A stretch of DNA of 64,000 nt. Origin: Chania fonticola_B (GTDB lineage Bacteria > Pseudomonadota > Gammaproteobacteria > Enterobacterales > Enterobacteriaceae). The stretch lies in the NCBI RefSeq assembly GCF_048537545.1, contig NZ_CP183218.1, one strand, 5' to 3'. Positions 53,106 through 62,060 of this stretch are shown piece by piece. Under the pieces are notes generated by a model. That model was given only the letters and a program-made list of their open reading frames with translations, was not told where the DNA came from and searched no databases. Position numbers and translations under genes: made by a program. How positions within the stretch are numbered: position 1 is the stretch's first letter; every line of letters starts with the position of its first letter.

Positions 53106-54951
53106 CCACTCGATGATGATTGAAGGGCTGATCTATCTGGGATCGGCCGGACTGTTGGTGCCGATTGCCGTACGCCTGGGATTGGGATCGGTACTTGGCT
53201 ACCTGATTGCGGGCTGTGTCATTGGCCCCTGGGGGTTGAAACTGGTTTCCGATCCCGAGTCGATACTGACCTTTGCCGAAATCGGCGTGGTATTGATGCT
53301 GTTTATCATCGGGCTGGAGCTGGATCCCCGGCGGTTGTGGACGCTGCGGGCAGCGGTCTTTGGCGGTGGGAGCATCCAGATGGTGGGATGCGGTCTAGTG
53401 CTGAGCGCCTTCTGCTATTTCCTCGGCCTGAATTGGCAGGTGGCCTTGCTGATTGGCTTGACGCTGGCTCTCTCCTCTACGGCGATCGCCATGCAGGCGA
53501 TGAGTGAGCGTAACCTGACGCCTTCGCCGATTGGCCGCAGCTCGTTTGCGGTGCTGTTGTTCCAGGATATTGCCGCCATTCCCTTGGTGGCGATGATCCC
53601 ACTGCTAGCCAGCAGCGGTGCGGCTACCACGCTGGGTGCCTTTGTGTTTTCTGCTGCCAAGGTGGTGGGGGCGCTGGCGGTCGTGGTGTTACTGGGGCGC
53701 TATGTGACCCGGCCCTTGCTGCACTTTGTGGCGCGTTCCGGCATGCGTGAAGTCTTTAGCGCCGTGGCGCTGTTCCTGGTGTTTGGCTTTGGCATTCTGC
53801 TGGAGATGGCTGGGCTATCGATGGCGATGGGAGCCTTTCTGGCTGGCGTGTTGCTGGCCAGTTCCGAATACCGCCATGCGCTGGAAAGCGATATTCAGCC
53901 ATTTAAAGGCCTGCTGCTTGGGCTGTTCTTTATCGGCGTGGGGATGTCAATCGACTTTGGCACGCTGTTCCATCATCCGTTGCTGATTGCCTCGCTGTTA
54001 CTGGGTTTTATGCTGCTGAAGGCGGCACTGTTGTGGCTGGTTGCGCCAATGCTTGGGGTACCCAAGCGCCAGCGCGGGCTATTCGCCATTTTGCTGGGGC
54101 AGGGCAGTGAGTTTGCCTTTGTGATCTTTGCTGCGGCACAGATGGCCGGTGTATTACCGCTCGAATGGGCTAAATCGCTGACGTTGGCCGTTGCACTTTC
54201 GATGGCCGCTACGCCATTGCTGCTGGTGGTTGCCGCTCGCCTGGCCAAGAATGCCCCACAGGACGAACGCCCGGCAGACGTGATCGACGAAGAGAATGCC
54301 AGCGTGATCATCGCCGGTTTTGGCCGTTTTGGCCAGATCGCCGGCCGTATGCTGCTGGCTAACGGCGTGCATACCGTGGTGTTGGATCACGATCCGGACC
54401 ATATCGAAACGCTGCGCAAATTTGGTACCAAGGTGTTCTATGGCGATGCGACGCGAGCCGATCTGTTGGAAGCCGCGGGGGCAGAACATGCCAAAATCCT
54501 GATTAACGCCATCGACGATGTGGAAGCCAACCTGCAACTGACGGCGTTGGTCAAACGCCATTTCCCGCACCTGAAAGTGGTGGCGCGTGCCCGCGATGTG
54601 GATCACTGGTATCAACTGCGGCAGTTAGGGGTGGAGAAACCCGCACGGGAAACCTTTGAAAGCTCGTTGCTGATCGGCAGAGAAACTCTCGAGCTGCTGG
54701 GGCTGGACGCCTACGAAGCCCGTGAAAAGGCGGATACCTTCCGGCGTTATAACCTGAAGATGCTGGAGGATACGTTGGAGAACTACGAAGACACCGAGTT
54801 CCGGGTCGCCAGCCTGCAACGGGCTAAAGAAATGCTGTCTTCGGCCATCGAGCAAGATCAGAAGCGCCTATCTCACGTGCAGCAAAACGGCTGGCGCGGC
54901 AGTATTGATGGCAAAGCACCGGAGGAAGAGGTCGTAGAGGCGAAAGGGTAA
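53098..54951 (+). CDS. kefC: Glutathione-regulated potassium efflux system KefC
   Basis: A 617-residue K+/H+ antiporter (E. coli 620), held closed by glutathione and opened by glutathione adducts of electrophiles. About twelve membrane spans occupy residues 1-380. A cytosolic RCK domain starts at ASVIIAGFGRFGQIAGRML (about 401) with the conserved LDHDPDHIETLRKFG. The ATG at 53098 lies inside kefF (8-bp overlap). A terminator follows. Confidence 0.96.
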   Translation: MDNHSMMIEGLIYLGSAGLLVPIAVRLGLGSVLGYLIAGCVIGPWGLKLVSDPESILTFAEIGVVLMLFIIGLELDPRRLWTLRAAVFGGGSIQMVGCGLVLSAFCYFLGLNWQVALLIGLTLALSSTAIAMQAMSERNLTPSPIGRSSFAVLLFQDIAAIPLVAMIPLLASSGAATTLGAFVFSAAKVVGALAVVVLLGRYVTRPLLHFVARSGMREVFSAVALFLVFGFGILLEMAGLSMAMGAFLAGVLLASSEYRHALESDIQPFKGLLLGLFFIGVGMSIDFGTLFHHPLLIASLLLGFMLLKAALLWLVAPMLGVPKRQRGLFAILLGQGSEFAFVIFAAAQMAGVLPLEWAKSLTLAVALSMAATPLLLVVAARLAKNAPQDERPADVIDEENASVIIAGFGRFGQIAGRMLLANGVHTVVLDHDPDHIETLRKFGTKVFYGDATRADLLEAAGAEHAKILINAIDDVEANLQLTALVKRHFPHLKVVARARDVDHWYQLRQLGVEKPARETFESSLLIGRETLELLGLDAYEAREKADTFRRYNLKMLEDTLENYEDTEFRVASLQRAKEMLSSAIEQDQKRLSHVQQNGWRGSIDGKAPEEEVVEAKG

Positions 54952-54957
54952 TAGCTT

Positions 54958-54986
54958 GGCGAGGGTTTTACCCTCGCCGGTTTTTT
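54958..54986 (+). terminator. kefC terminator
   Basis: Stem GGCGAGGG / CCCTCGCC with a 5-nt loop, then GG and six T. It ends at the stop codon of the convergent LysE-family gene. Confidence 0.92.
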
Positions 54987-55599
54987 AGCTCAGCGCGACT
55001 TTGATACCCAAGGCGATTAACATCCCACCTAACAGCTTATCGACCACCTTCTGGGTTTTCTCCAGCCCACGGCGCACCGGTCCGCTTTGGATCAAAAACA
55101 CCAGCACCGGCCACCAAACGGCGGAAAGGCCGAAAATAATTCCGGCGTACCACAGCTTTTCACCCAGGCCGGAGTTGATTTGCAGTACCTGGGTAAACAC
55201 CGCCAGGAAGAACAGCGTGGCTTTCGGGTTGAGCAGATTACACAGGTACCCTTGTACAAAGGCGCTTTTCAGGCTGACCTGCTGTTGAGGCAGGCTGCTG
55301 ACGCTCATCTTGCTGCCCCCGCGTGATAACAGGGCTTGAATGCCAACCCAGATCAGGTACACCGCACCGGCGTATTTCAGCACGTTGAATAACCACGGCG
55401 TGGTGGTGATCACCACCGCCAGGCCCGCGACACAGTAAGACATATGAGTTGCCACGCCGCAGATCACGCCGAACGCGGTCATCATTGCTGCCAGGCGCGG
55501 ATAGCGCGCCGCATTTTTAATCACCAGAAAAAAGTCTGGCCCGGGGGAAAGCATGCCGAGCGTGGCAATACCGGCGACGAACAATGAGGTTTCAAGCAT
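54985..55599 (-). CDS. LysE/RhtB-family amino-acid exporter
   Basis: A 204-residue membrane protein with about six spans. The family signature is MLSPGPDFFLVIKNAARYPR near residue 16, followed by GAVYLIWVGIQALLS and NPKATLFFLAVF. The family exports homoserine, threonine, lysine and similar compounds; the substrate is unknown. It is divergent from yjjP, a candidate succinate/threonine exporter component, with a 117 bp gap. Confidence 0.9.
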   Translation of the reverse strand: MLETSLFVAGIATLGMLSPGPDFFLVIKNAARYPRLAAMMTAFGVICGVATHMSYCVAGLAVVITTTPWLFNVLKYAGAVYLIWVGIQALLSRGGSKMSVSSLPQQQVSLKSAFVQGYLCNLLNPKATLFFLAVFTQVLQINSGLGEKLWYAGIIFGLSAVWWPVLVFLIQSGPVRRGLEKTQKVVDKLLGGMLIALGIKVALS

Positions 55600-55716
55600 G
55601 AGCGAGTCTCTGAAAAAGGCCTAATTCTGCTGATAATAACGCCACTCCTCCTGACGTGCATCAACCTATTACACTAATCTCTGGTTATATGATGGGGCTT
55701 CATTAAGAGGAAGTGA

Positions 55717-56526
55717 TTGAGCGATATGAAAAAGGAATTAACCGCAGAGCTACCCGGTGTAAACCAGCAACAGCGTGAAATCACCCGTCTGTGTATTCAG
55801 TGTGCGTTGCTGCTGCTACAGCACGGGGCGGAAAGCATGGTGGTGGAACAACTCTCGACTCGCCTGGGTCTGGCGCTTGGCATGGATAGTGTAGAAAGCT
55901 CCATCTCGGCTAACGCCGTGGTGCTGACCACTATCAGCAATGAAGCCTGCCTGACCACCACGCGGAAGAACGTCGATCGCGGGATCAACATGCAAATGGT
56001 GACCGAGGTTCAGCACATTGTGATCCTGGCGGAACACCATTTGGCCGACGTCCATGACGTGGCTCGGCGCTTTGAAAAGATCCGCCCGCTACGCTACCCG
56101 CGTTGGCTGGTGGTGCTGATGGTGGGGTTGTCCTGTGGCTGTTTCAGCATGCTCAACGGCGGTGGGCCAGATGCTTTTGCGGTCACCTTTATGGCCAGCG
56201 GCCTGGCGATGTTTGTGCGCCAGATGCTGACCGCTCGCCATATGAATCCGCTGATCAACTTTTGCCTGACGGCCTTTGTGGCCACGTCGGTCTCCGGCCT
56301 GCTGTTACGCGTGCCGTTTTTCCACCAGACCTCCAGCGTGGCGATGGCGGCCAGCGTGCTGTTGCTGGTGCCCGGTTTCCCGCTGATCAACGCGGTAGCC
56401 GATATGTTTAAAGGCCACGTGAATACCGGTCTGGCCCGCTGGGCGATGGCCAGTTTGCTGACGTTGGCAACCTGCATCGGCGTGGTGATGGCGATGTCAC
56501 TGTGGGATTTGCGGGGGTGGTCATGA
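55717..56526 (+). CDS. yjjP: YjjP, ThrE-family exporter subunit
   Basis: A protein of up to 269 residues with an N-terminal soluble DUF1212 domain containing GMDSVESSISANAVVLTT and TEVQHIVILAEHH. About five C-terminal spans follow, with LLLVPGFPLINAVADMFKGH. With YjjB it forms a split ThrE-type carrier, reported to export succinate in E. coli. TTG at 55717 has GAGG at good spacing; ATG at 55726 is the alternative. It overlaps yjjB by 4 bp. In E. coli the pair lies elsewhere, near min 99. Confidence 0.93.
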   Translation: MSDMKKELTAELPGVNQQQREITRLCIQCALLLLQHGAESMVVEQLSTRLGLALGMDSVESSISANAVVLTTISNEACLTTTRKNVDRGINMQMVTEVQHIVILAEHHLADVHDVARRFEKIRPLRYPRWLVVLMVGLSCGCFSMLNGGGPDAFAVTFMASGLAMFVRQMLTARHMNPLINFCLTAFVATSVSGLLLRVPFFHQTSSVAMAASVLLLVPGFPLINAVADMFKGHVNTGLARWAMASLLTLATCIGVVMAMSLWDLRGWS

Positions 56527-56987
56527 GCCTGCTGTGGGCGCTGTTACAGGACATGCTGTTGGCGGCGGTACCTGCGCTCGGCTTTGCCATGGTGTTCAAT
56601 GTGCCGGTACGAGCGTTGCGCTATTGTGCCTTGCTCGGGGCGCTAGGGCATGGATCGCGGATGCTGCTGATGCATTTCGGCATGAATATCGAGTGGGGCT
56701 CGTTCCTGGCCGCCATTCTGATCGGTATCATCGGCATTTACTGGTCACGCTGGCTGCTGGCGCATCCCAAGGTGTTCACCGTTGCGGCGGTGATCCCGAT
56801 GTTCCCCGGTATTTCAGCCTATACCGCGATGATCAGCGTGGTGGAAATTTCGCATTTGGGCTACAGCGAAGCCCTGATGTCGGTGATGATCTCCAACTTC
56901 CTCAAAGCCTGTTTTATCGTGGGAGCCTTGTCGATCGGCCTGTCGGTACCGGGTCTGTGGCTGTATCGTAAACGTCCCGGCGTTTAG
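56523..56987 (+). CDS. yjjB: YjjB, small membrane subunit of the YjjPB exporter
   Basis: A 154-residue membrane protein with about four to five spans (DUF3815/ThrE_2). Conserved parts are GFAMVFNVPVRALRYCALLG, GHGSRM, and the long AHPKVFTVAAVIPMFPGISA. The start overlaps the yjjP stop (ATGA), so the two subunits are translationally coupled. The longer reading from 56502 has no support from the family. Confidence 0.93.
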   Translation: MSLLWALLQDMLLAAVPALGFAMVFNVPVRALRYCALLGALGHGSRMLLMHFGMNIEWGSFLAAILIGIIGIYWSRWLLAHPKVFTVAAVIPMFPGISAYTAMISVVEISHLGYSEALMSVMISNFLKACFIVGALSIGLSVPGLWLYRKRPGV

Positions 56988-57128
56988 GGATTTTTCTAAG
57001 GATCTGGGATTATTAGAGTTTATCTTCAGAGCCGTCCGATATATGAGTATCGCTCGATTCGTCTATCGACGGTGGCCGGGGCTTTACGTATAGTGTGAAC
57101 AATTTTGCTGCCTATACAGGGTTAAACA

Positions 57129-57611
57129 ATGATTATCAGCCTGATTGCTGCTTTGGCGGCGGATCGCGTTATTGGTATGGAAAATGCCATGCCGTGGCAC
57201 CTGCCGGAGGATTTGGCGTGGTTTAAACGTAACACGCTAAACAAACCGGTGATTATGGGCCGTAAGACCTTTGAGTCGATTGGCCGCCCATTGCCGGGCC
57301 GTCATAATATCGTATTAAGCAGCCAGCCGGGTAAAGAACCTGGCGTGACCTGGGTAACTTCGCTGGAGGAGGCTTTGGCTGCGGCTGGCGAGGTGGAGGA
57401 AGTGATGGTGATGGGCGGTGGCAGCATTTATAGCCAGTTCCTGCCACGGGCTTCCCGAATGTATCTGACGCATATCGATGCTGAAGTAGGCGGAGATACC
57501 TACTTCCCGGATTACGAGCCAGACGAATGGGAAACCTCATTCAGCGCCTTCCACGATGCGGACGCACTGAACTCGCACGGCTACTGTTTTGAGATTCTGG
57601 AACGCCGCTAA
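57129..57611 (+). CDS. folA: Dihydrofolate reductase
   Basis: A 160-residue type I DHFR reducing dihydrofolate with NADPH. The active-site region MENAMPWHLPEDLAWFKRNT holds the catalytic acid at D28 (E. coli D27, shifted by one extra N-terminal isoleucine). GRKTFESIGRPLPGR binds NADPH and VMVMGGGSIYSQFLP is typical. No residues suggesting trimethoprim resistance stand out. It is convergent with apaH. Confidence 0.97.
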   Translation: MIISLIAALAADRVIGMENAMPWHLPEDLAWFKRNTLNKPVIMGRKTFESIGRPLPGRHNIVLSSQPGKEPGVTWVTSLEEALAAAGEVEEVMVMGGGSIYSQFLPRASRMYLTHIDAEVGGDTYFPDYEPDEWETSFSAFHDADALNSHGYCFEILERR

Positions 57612-57628
57612 GGCGGGTTAGCTATCAA

Positions 57629-57650
57629 ATGGGCACCCTTGGGTGCCCAT
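57629..57650. terminator. Terminator between folA and apaH
   Basis: A 10-bp stem, ATGGGCACCC / GGGTGCCCAT, with a TT loop lies between the convergent genes. A T-rich stretch follows on the plus strand. Confidence 0.8.
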
Positions 57651-57657
57651 TGTCGTT

Positions 57658-58509
57658 TTAAGAAGCCGCCAGCGTATCCGCGCCGTCTATCGCATCACGG
57701 CGGTTGCTTGGCTGGGTAAAGTAGCGCTTGTCTTCCCAACGTAGCAGGGTCAAATCCCCACCCCAACAGCAGCCGGTATCCAGACCGATGATGCCTTCCG
57801 GCGTGCCTCTGCCTTCCAGTGAAGCCCAGTGACCGAAGATGATACTGTACTCGGGGTCGACCAGACGCGGCAGATCAAACCAGGGTTTCAGCGGAGCGGG
57901 AGCGCTGCCCGGCGCATCTTTGCAGATCATGTCCAACTGGCCGTTAGGGAAGCAATAGCGCATGCGGGTCAAGGCATTGGTGCTAAAGCGTAGGCGTGCA
58001 AGCCCACTCAGCTCTGGGCTCCAGTTGTTGGGCATATCGCCGTACATCGCATCCAGAAATAACGGATAACTGTCGCTGCTGAGTACCGCTTCCACTTCAC
58101 GGGCACACATCTGTGCGGTCTCGATATCCCACTGTGGGGTAATGCCGGCGTGGCCCATGATCAGTTTGCGTTCATCATCCACCTGTAGCACTGGTTGGCG
58201 ACGCAGCCAGTTGATCAACTCGTCAGCATCAGGTGCTTCGAGCAAGGGGGTAATGCGGTCTTTGGGTTTGTTACGGCTGATACCGGCGTACACCGCCAGC
58301 AGGTGCAGGTCATGGTTACCCAGAACCATGCGCAATGCCGGGCCGAGAGAGCGGAGGTAGCGCAGCACTTCGAGCGAGCCAGGGCCACGGGCGACCAGGT
58401 CGCCAGTCAGCCACAGTTGGTCTTGCAGGGGATCGAAATCAACCTGAGCTAATAGCGACTGCAGTTCATCGAAACAGCCATGAACGTCGCCGATAAGATA
58501 TGTCGACAT
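57658..58509 (-). CDS. apaH: Symmetrical diadenosine tetraphosphatase ApaH
   Basis: A 283-residue metallophosphoesterase splitting Ap4A into two ADP; it also removes Np4 caps from RNA in E. coli. Metal-site motifs are IGDVHGCFDEL (residues 6-16), LTGDLVARGPGS, VLGNHDLHLL and MGHAGITPQW. It is the last gene of lptD-surA-pdxA-rsmA-apaG-apaH, 1 bp after the apaG stop. Confidence 0.97.
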   Translation of the reverse strand: MSTYLIGDVHGCFDELQSLLAQVDFDPLQDQLWLTGDLVARGPGSLEVLRYLRSLGPALRMVLGNHDLHLLAVYAGISRNKPKDRITPLLEAPDADELINWLRRQPVLQVDDERKLIMGHAGITPQWDIETAQMCAREVEAVLSSDSYPLFLDAMYGDMPNNWSPELSGLARLRFSTNALTRMRYCFPNGQLDMICKDAPGSAPAPLKPWFDLPRLVDPEYSIIFGHWASLEGRGTPEGIIGLDTGCCWGGDLTLLRWEDKRYFTQPSNRRDAIDGADTLAAS

Positions 58510-58510
58510 A

Positions 58511-58888
58511 TTAGTGGATCAGCGTAGGGATGGCTAAACGGAACACCGGAATGGCGGTACGGAATGGCTGACCCTGGTGATCAACCATTTCATAGTGGCC
58601 TTCCATGGTGCCCAGCGGGGTTTCGAGTATCGCACCGCTGGTATATTGGAACTCGCTGCCGGGCCGGATAATGGGCTGTTCACCGATCACCCCCTCGCCC
58701 TGAACCTCGGTTTGGCGGCCGTTGCTGTTGGTGATCAGCCAGTAACGGCCCAGCAGTTGCACGTCAAAGCGCCCCAGATTACGGATGGTAACGGTATACG
58801 CGAAGACGTAACGTTCTTCCTCAGGAATCGATTGTGATTCTACATACACACTCTGTACCTGCACACATACACGGGGCGAATCAATCAT
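58511..58888 (-). CDS. apaG: ApaG protein
   Basis: A 125-residue protein, the length of E. coli ApaG, with a fibronectin-III-like fold. Conserved parts are YVFAYTVTIRNLG, LLGRYWLITNSNG, GVIGEQPIIRPG and GTMEGHYEM. Its biochemical role is unclear. It lies 13 bp after rsmA and 1 bp before apaH, so the three are co-transcribed. Confidence 0.96.
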   Translation of the reverse strand: MIDSPRVCVQVQSVYVESQSIPEEERYVFAYTVTIRNLGRFDVQLLGRYWLITNSNGRQTEVQGEGVIGEQPIIRPGSEFQYTSGAILETPLGTMEGHYEMVDHQGQPFRTAIPVFRLAIPTLIH

Positions 58889-58901
58889 GACAACTGCTCC
58901 T

Positions 58902-59720
58902 TTATTGCTGCTGCGCCTGCTGTTGTGAAAGCCAGTTAGCCAGCTTACAGTACTGCGCTACAGAAATATTCTCTGCTCTGAGCGTCGGATCGACGCCGAG
59001 TTCCGTCAACTGTTCCGGGGTGAAAAGATCGCCCAGGCTGTTGCGGATGGTTTTTCTGCGTTGGTTAAATGCCTGGGTGGTCACACGGCTGAGCATGCGC
59101 ACATCGCCGACAATATTGGGCATCACCAGATGTGGTACCAGACGAACCACGGCAGAATCGACTTTAGGCGGCGGTGCGAACGCTGTCGGCGGCACTTCCA
59201 ACACCGGAATAACGTTACAATAATACTGCGCCATCACGGTCAAACGCCCGTATGCCTTGCTGTTTGGGCCGGCAACCAGACGGTTGACCACCTCTTTTTG
59301 CAGCATAAAATGCATGTCGCGGATAGCGGAAGTATAGCTGAAAAGGTGGAACATCAGCGGCGTCGAGATGTTATACGGCAGGTTGCCGAACACGCGCAAC
59401 GATTGGCCTTCTACGGCTGCCAGCTCGGCGAAGTTCACCGTCATGGCATCTTGCTGATGAATGGTCAGCTTGTCTTTTAGCTGTGGGTGATTGGCCAGGC
59501 GAGCCGCCAGATCGCGGTCAAGTTCAATGACCGTCATGCGGTCCATCCGTGCGCCAACCGGCTCGGTCAAGGCTCCCAGGCCTGGGCCGATTTCGACTAC
59601 CGCTTCGCCCGGCTGTGGGTGAATGGCTGAGACAATGCTATCGATGACAAACTGATCGGTTAAAAAGTTCTGTCCAAAACGTTTGCGGGCAAAGTGCCCT
59701 TGGTGGACTCTATTATTCAT
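58902..59720 (-). CDS. rsmA: 16S rRNA (adenine1518/1519-N6) dimethyltransferase KsgA
   Basis: A 272-residue SAM-dependent enzyme that dimethylates two adjacent adenines near the 3' end of 16S rRNA during late 30S assembly; its loss gives kasugamycin resistance. The SAM motif is VVEIGPGLGALTEP (about 40-53) and the catalytic motif is FGNLPYNIS. FGQNFLTD lies near the N-terminus. The start overlaps the pdxA stop by 8 bp. Confidence 0.97.
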   Translation of the reverse strand: MNNRVHQGHFARKRFGQNFLTDQFVIDSIVSAIHPQPGEAVVEIGPGLGALTEPVGARMDRMTVIELDRDLAARLANHPQLKDKLTIHQQDAMTVNFAELAAVEGQSLRVFGNLPYNISTPLMFHLFSYTSAIRDMHFMLQKEVVNRLVAGPNSKAYGRLTVMAQYYCNVIPVLEVPPTAFAPPPKVDSAVVRLVPHLVMPNIVGDVRMLSRVTTQAFNQRRKTIRNSLGDLFTPEQLTELGVDPTLRAENISVAQYCKLANWLSQQQAQQQ

Positions 59721-60705
59721 TGCTGTTAATTATCATTTTAATGGCGAGAGCCAAGGCCGTTTTGAAGCTGCCTGCATCGGCAGTGCCGCTGCCAGCCAGT
59801 TCCAACGCGGTACCATGGTCGACCGAGGTACGGATAAAAGGCAAACCGAGGGTGATATTCACCGCTCGACCAAACCCCTGGTATTTTAGTACAGGCAAGC
59901 CCTGATCGTGATACATCGCCAGCACCGCATCTGCATGTTGCAGATATTTGGGCTGGAACAGCGTATCCGCCGGGAGCGGGCCAATCAGCTGGATACCGCG
60001 GCTGCGCAGCTCGTCCAAAGCCGGAATAATCACATCCAGCTCTTCACGGCCCATATGGCCGCCTTCCCCCGCGTGTGGGTTTAGCCCACAGACGTAAATC
60101 AGCGGGTGTGGGATGCCAAACTGGTTTTTCAGATCCCGATCGAGAATGGTGATCACTTCGAACAGGCTCTGTTGGGTAATGGCGCCCGGGACTGCAAGTA
60201 ACGGCAGATGGGTCGTTGCCAGAGCGACGCGCAGTTCCTCGGTAGCCAGCATCATCACCACCCGTTCACAATGACTGCGATCGGCAAAGAACTCAGTATG
60301 GCCGGTAAAGGCGACGCCAGCGTCGTTGATGATGCTTTTGTTGACCGGGCCAGTAACCAGCGCGGCGAACTCACCGTTCAGGCAACCGTCACAGGCGCGT
60401 GCCAGAGTCTCGACCACATAGGCGCTGTTGGCGACGTTAAGTTCACCAGCGACCACGGCCTCCGGGGCTGCAACGGGCAATACCGTTAATGTCCCGGCAC
60501 GCTGGGGCTGTGCAGCCTGGCCTGGCTGGTAGTCGCGCAGCGTGAGCGGTAACGCCAACTGGCGGGCGCGCTCAAGCAACAAGGCCGGATCGGCGCACAC
60601 CACCAGCTCAACAGGCCAATCCTGTTGTGCCAGTACGGTGACCAAATCCGGCCCAACCCCGGCAGGCTCGCCGGGGGTGATGACGATACGGTTATTGTGG
60701 TGCAT
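59713..60705 (-). CDS. pdxA: 4-hydroxythreonine-4-phosphate dehydrogenase
   Basis: A 330-residue metal-dependent NAD(P) enzyme of pyridoxal phosphate synthesis. Motifs are IVITPGEPAGVGPDLV at the N-terminus, FTGHTEFFADRS, GLNPHAGEGGHMG, and MYHDQGLPVLKYQGFG, with metal-binding histidines. The ATG at 60705 gives five residues before the conserved arginine, as in E. coli; ATG at 60714 would add three. It overlaps surA by 14 bp and rsmA by 8 bp. Confidence 0.96.
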   Translation of the reverse strand: MHHNNRIVITPGEPAGVGPDLVTVLAQQDWPVELVVCADPALLLERARQLALPLTLRDYQPGQAAQPQRAGTLTVLPVAAPEAVVAGELNVANSAYVVETLARACDGCLNGEFAALVTGPVNKSIINDAGVAFTGHTEFFADRSHCERVVMMLATEELRVALATTHLPLLAVPGAITQQSLFEVITILDRDLKNQFGIPHPLIYVCGLNPHAGEGGHMGREELDVIIPALDELRSRGIQLIGPLPADTLFQPKYLQHADAVLAMYHDQGLPVLKYQGFGRAVNITLGLPFIRTSVDHGTALELAGSGTADAGSFKTALALAIKMIINSNE

Positions 60706-61993
60706 TGCTTCCATCGAGGATCTTCACGTAAGCAGCGGCACGTTGTTCCTGCATCCAGGTTTGCGCTTCTTCGGCAAACTTGCGGTTAAACAGCATGCGG
60801 TAGGCACGATCTTTCTGCGCCGCATCGGTTTTATCCACCTGGCGGGTATCCATCAACTGGATCAGATGCCAGCCAAAGGAAGAGTGTACCGGCTCGCTGA
60901 GCTGGCCTTTTTGCAGCTTCAGCAGCGCATCGCGGAAGGCAGGATCGTACATGTCTGGCGAAGCCCAACCCAGATCGCCGCCCTGCAGGGCAGAGCCTGG
61001 ATCTTGTGACAGCTGTTTGGCTTCGTCTTCAAACTTCGCTTTGCCGCTCTTGATGGCCGCTGCCACTTCTTGCAGCTTGGCGCGTGCCTGATCGTCGGTC
61101 ATCACCACTGAAGGTTTCAGCAGGATATGACGGGCATGCACTTCGGTCACGGAAATCGACTGGGTACCGCCACGGATATCGTTGACCTTCAGGATATGGA
61201 AGCCGACGCCGGAGCGGATTGGGCCAACCACGTCGCCTTTTTTGGCACTGGACAGACGTTCAGCAAACAGCGTTGGCATTTCCTGCAGTTTACCCCAACC
61301 CATCTGGCCGCCTTTCAGCGCCTGTGAGTCGGCAGAGTAGGTGATCGCCAGTTTGCCGAAATCGGCACCGCCGGTCGCTTCACCCGCCAGGCGTTTTGCC
61401 AGCGCTTCGGCTTCATCAACCTGCTTCTGCGATGGGTTTTCTGGCAGCGGGATCAGGATGTGGCTGATGTTGATGTCGGTTTCACCGCCGTTCTGTGCGC
61501 CGACCTGTTTGGCCAACGCGTCAACTTCCTGCGGCAGGATGGTGACACGGCGACGCACTTCGTTGTTACGCACTTCCGAGGTCAGCATTTCCTTGCGGAT
61601 CTGCGCACGGTAAGTGTTGTAGTTCAGACCTTCATACGCCAAGCGGCTACGCAGTTGATCCAGACTCATCTTGTTCTGGGCGGCGATGTTGCCGATCGCC
61701 TTGTCCAGATCGGCATCGCTGACGGTGATCCCCATTTTTTGCGCCATCTGCAGCAGGATGTTATCCATAATCAGACGTTCAAGGATCTGGTGACGCAACG
61801 TATTGTCGTCTGGCAATTGCTGGCCAGCCTGCTGTGCGTTGAGTTTCACCGATTGCATCAGGCCGTTCACGTCGCTCTCGAGGACTACGCCGTTATCGAC
61901 GACGGCGGCGACTTTATCCATTTGTTGCGGTGCTGCGAACGCGGTATTGGCACAAACCACCAATCCGAGAAGAAGCGTTCTCCAGTTCTTCAT
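60692..61993 (-). CDS. surA: Periplasmic chaperone and prolyl isomerase SurA
   Basis: A 433-residue chaperone that escorts outer-membrane proteins, including LptD, to the Bam complex. It has a signal peptide (cleavage about residue 20, TAFA-APQQ) and an N-terminal chaperone domain with VVDNGVVLESDVNGLM. Two parvulin domains (about 175-275 and 288-388) begin near INISHILIPLPE and VHARHILLKPS. It lies 67 bp downstream of lptD and is upstream of pdxA in the same transcript. Confidence 0.97.
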   Translation of the reverse strand: MKNWRTLLLGLVVCANTAFAAPQQMDKVAAVVDNGVVLESDVNGLMQSVKLNAQQAGQQLPDDNTLRHQILERLIMDNILLQMAQKMGITVSDADLDKAIGNIAAQNKMSLDQLRSRLAYEGLNYNTYRAQIRKEMLTSEVRNNEVRRRVTILPQEVDALAKQVGAQNGGETDINISHILIPLPENPSQKQVDEAEALAKRLAGEATGGADFGKLAITYSADSQALKGGQMGWGKLQEMPTLFAERLSSAKKGDVVGPIRSGVGFHILKVNDIRGGTQSISVTEVHARHILLKPSVVMTDDQARAKLQEVAAAIKSGKAKFEDEAKQLSQDPGSALQGGDLGWASPDMYDPAFRDALLKLQKGQLSEPVHSSFGWHLIQLMDTRQVDKTDAAQKDRAYRMLFNRKFAEEAQTWMQEQRAAAYVKILDGSNAPQ

Positions 61994-62060
61994 ACATTTC
62001 CCGTTATCTGTTTCCGCAAATGCGGGTGAAAGTTGTTTTTTTTCAATTCGTTAATCAATA

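Noticed and set aside
57030..57085. Imperfect dyad upstream of folA
   Set aside because: The stem needs a bulge and a loop of about 25 nt; too weak to call a regulatory structure.
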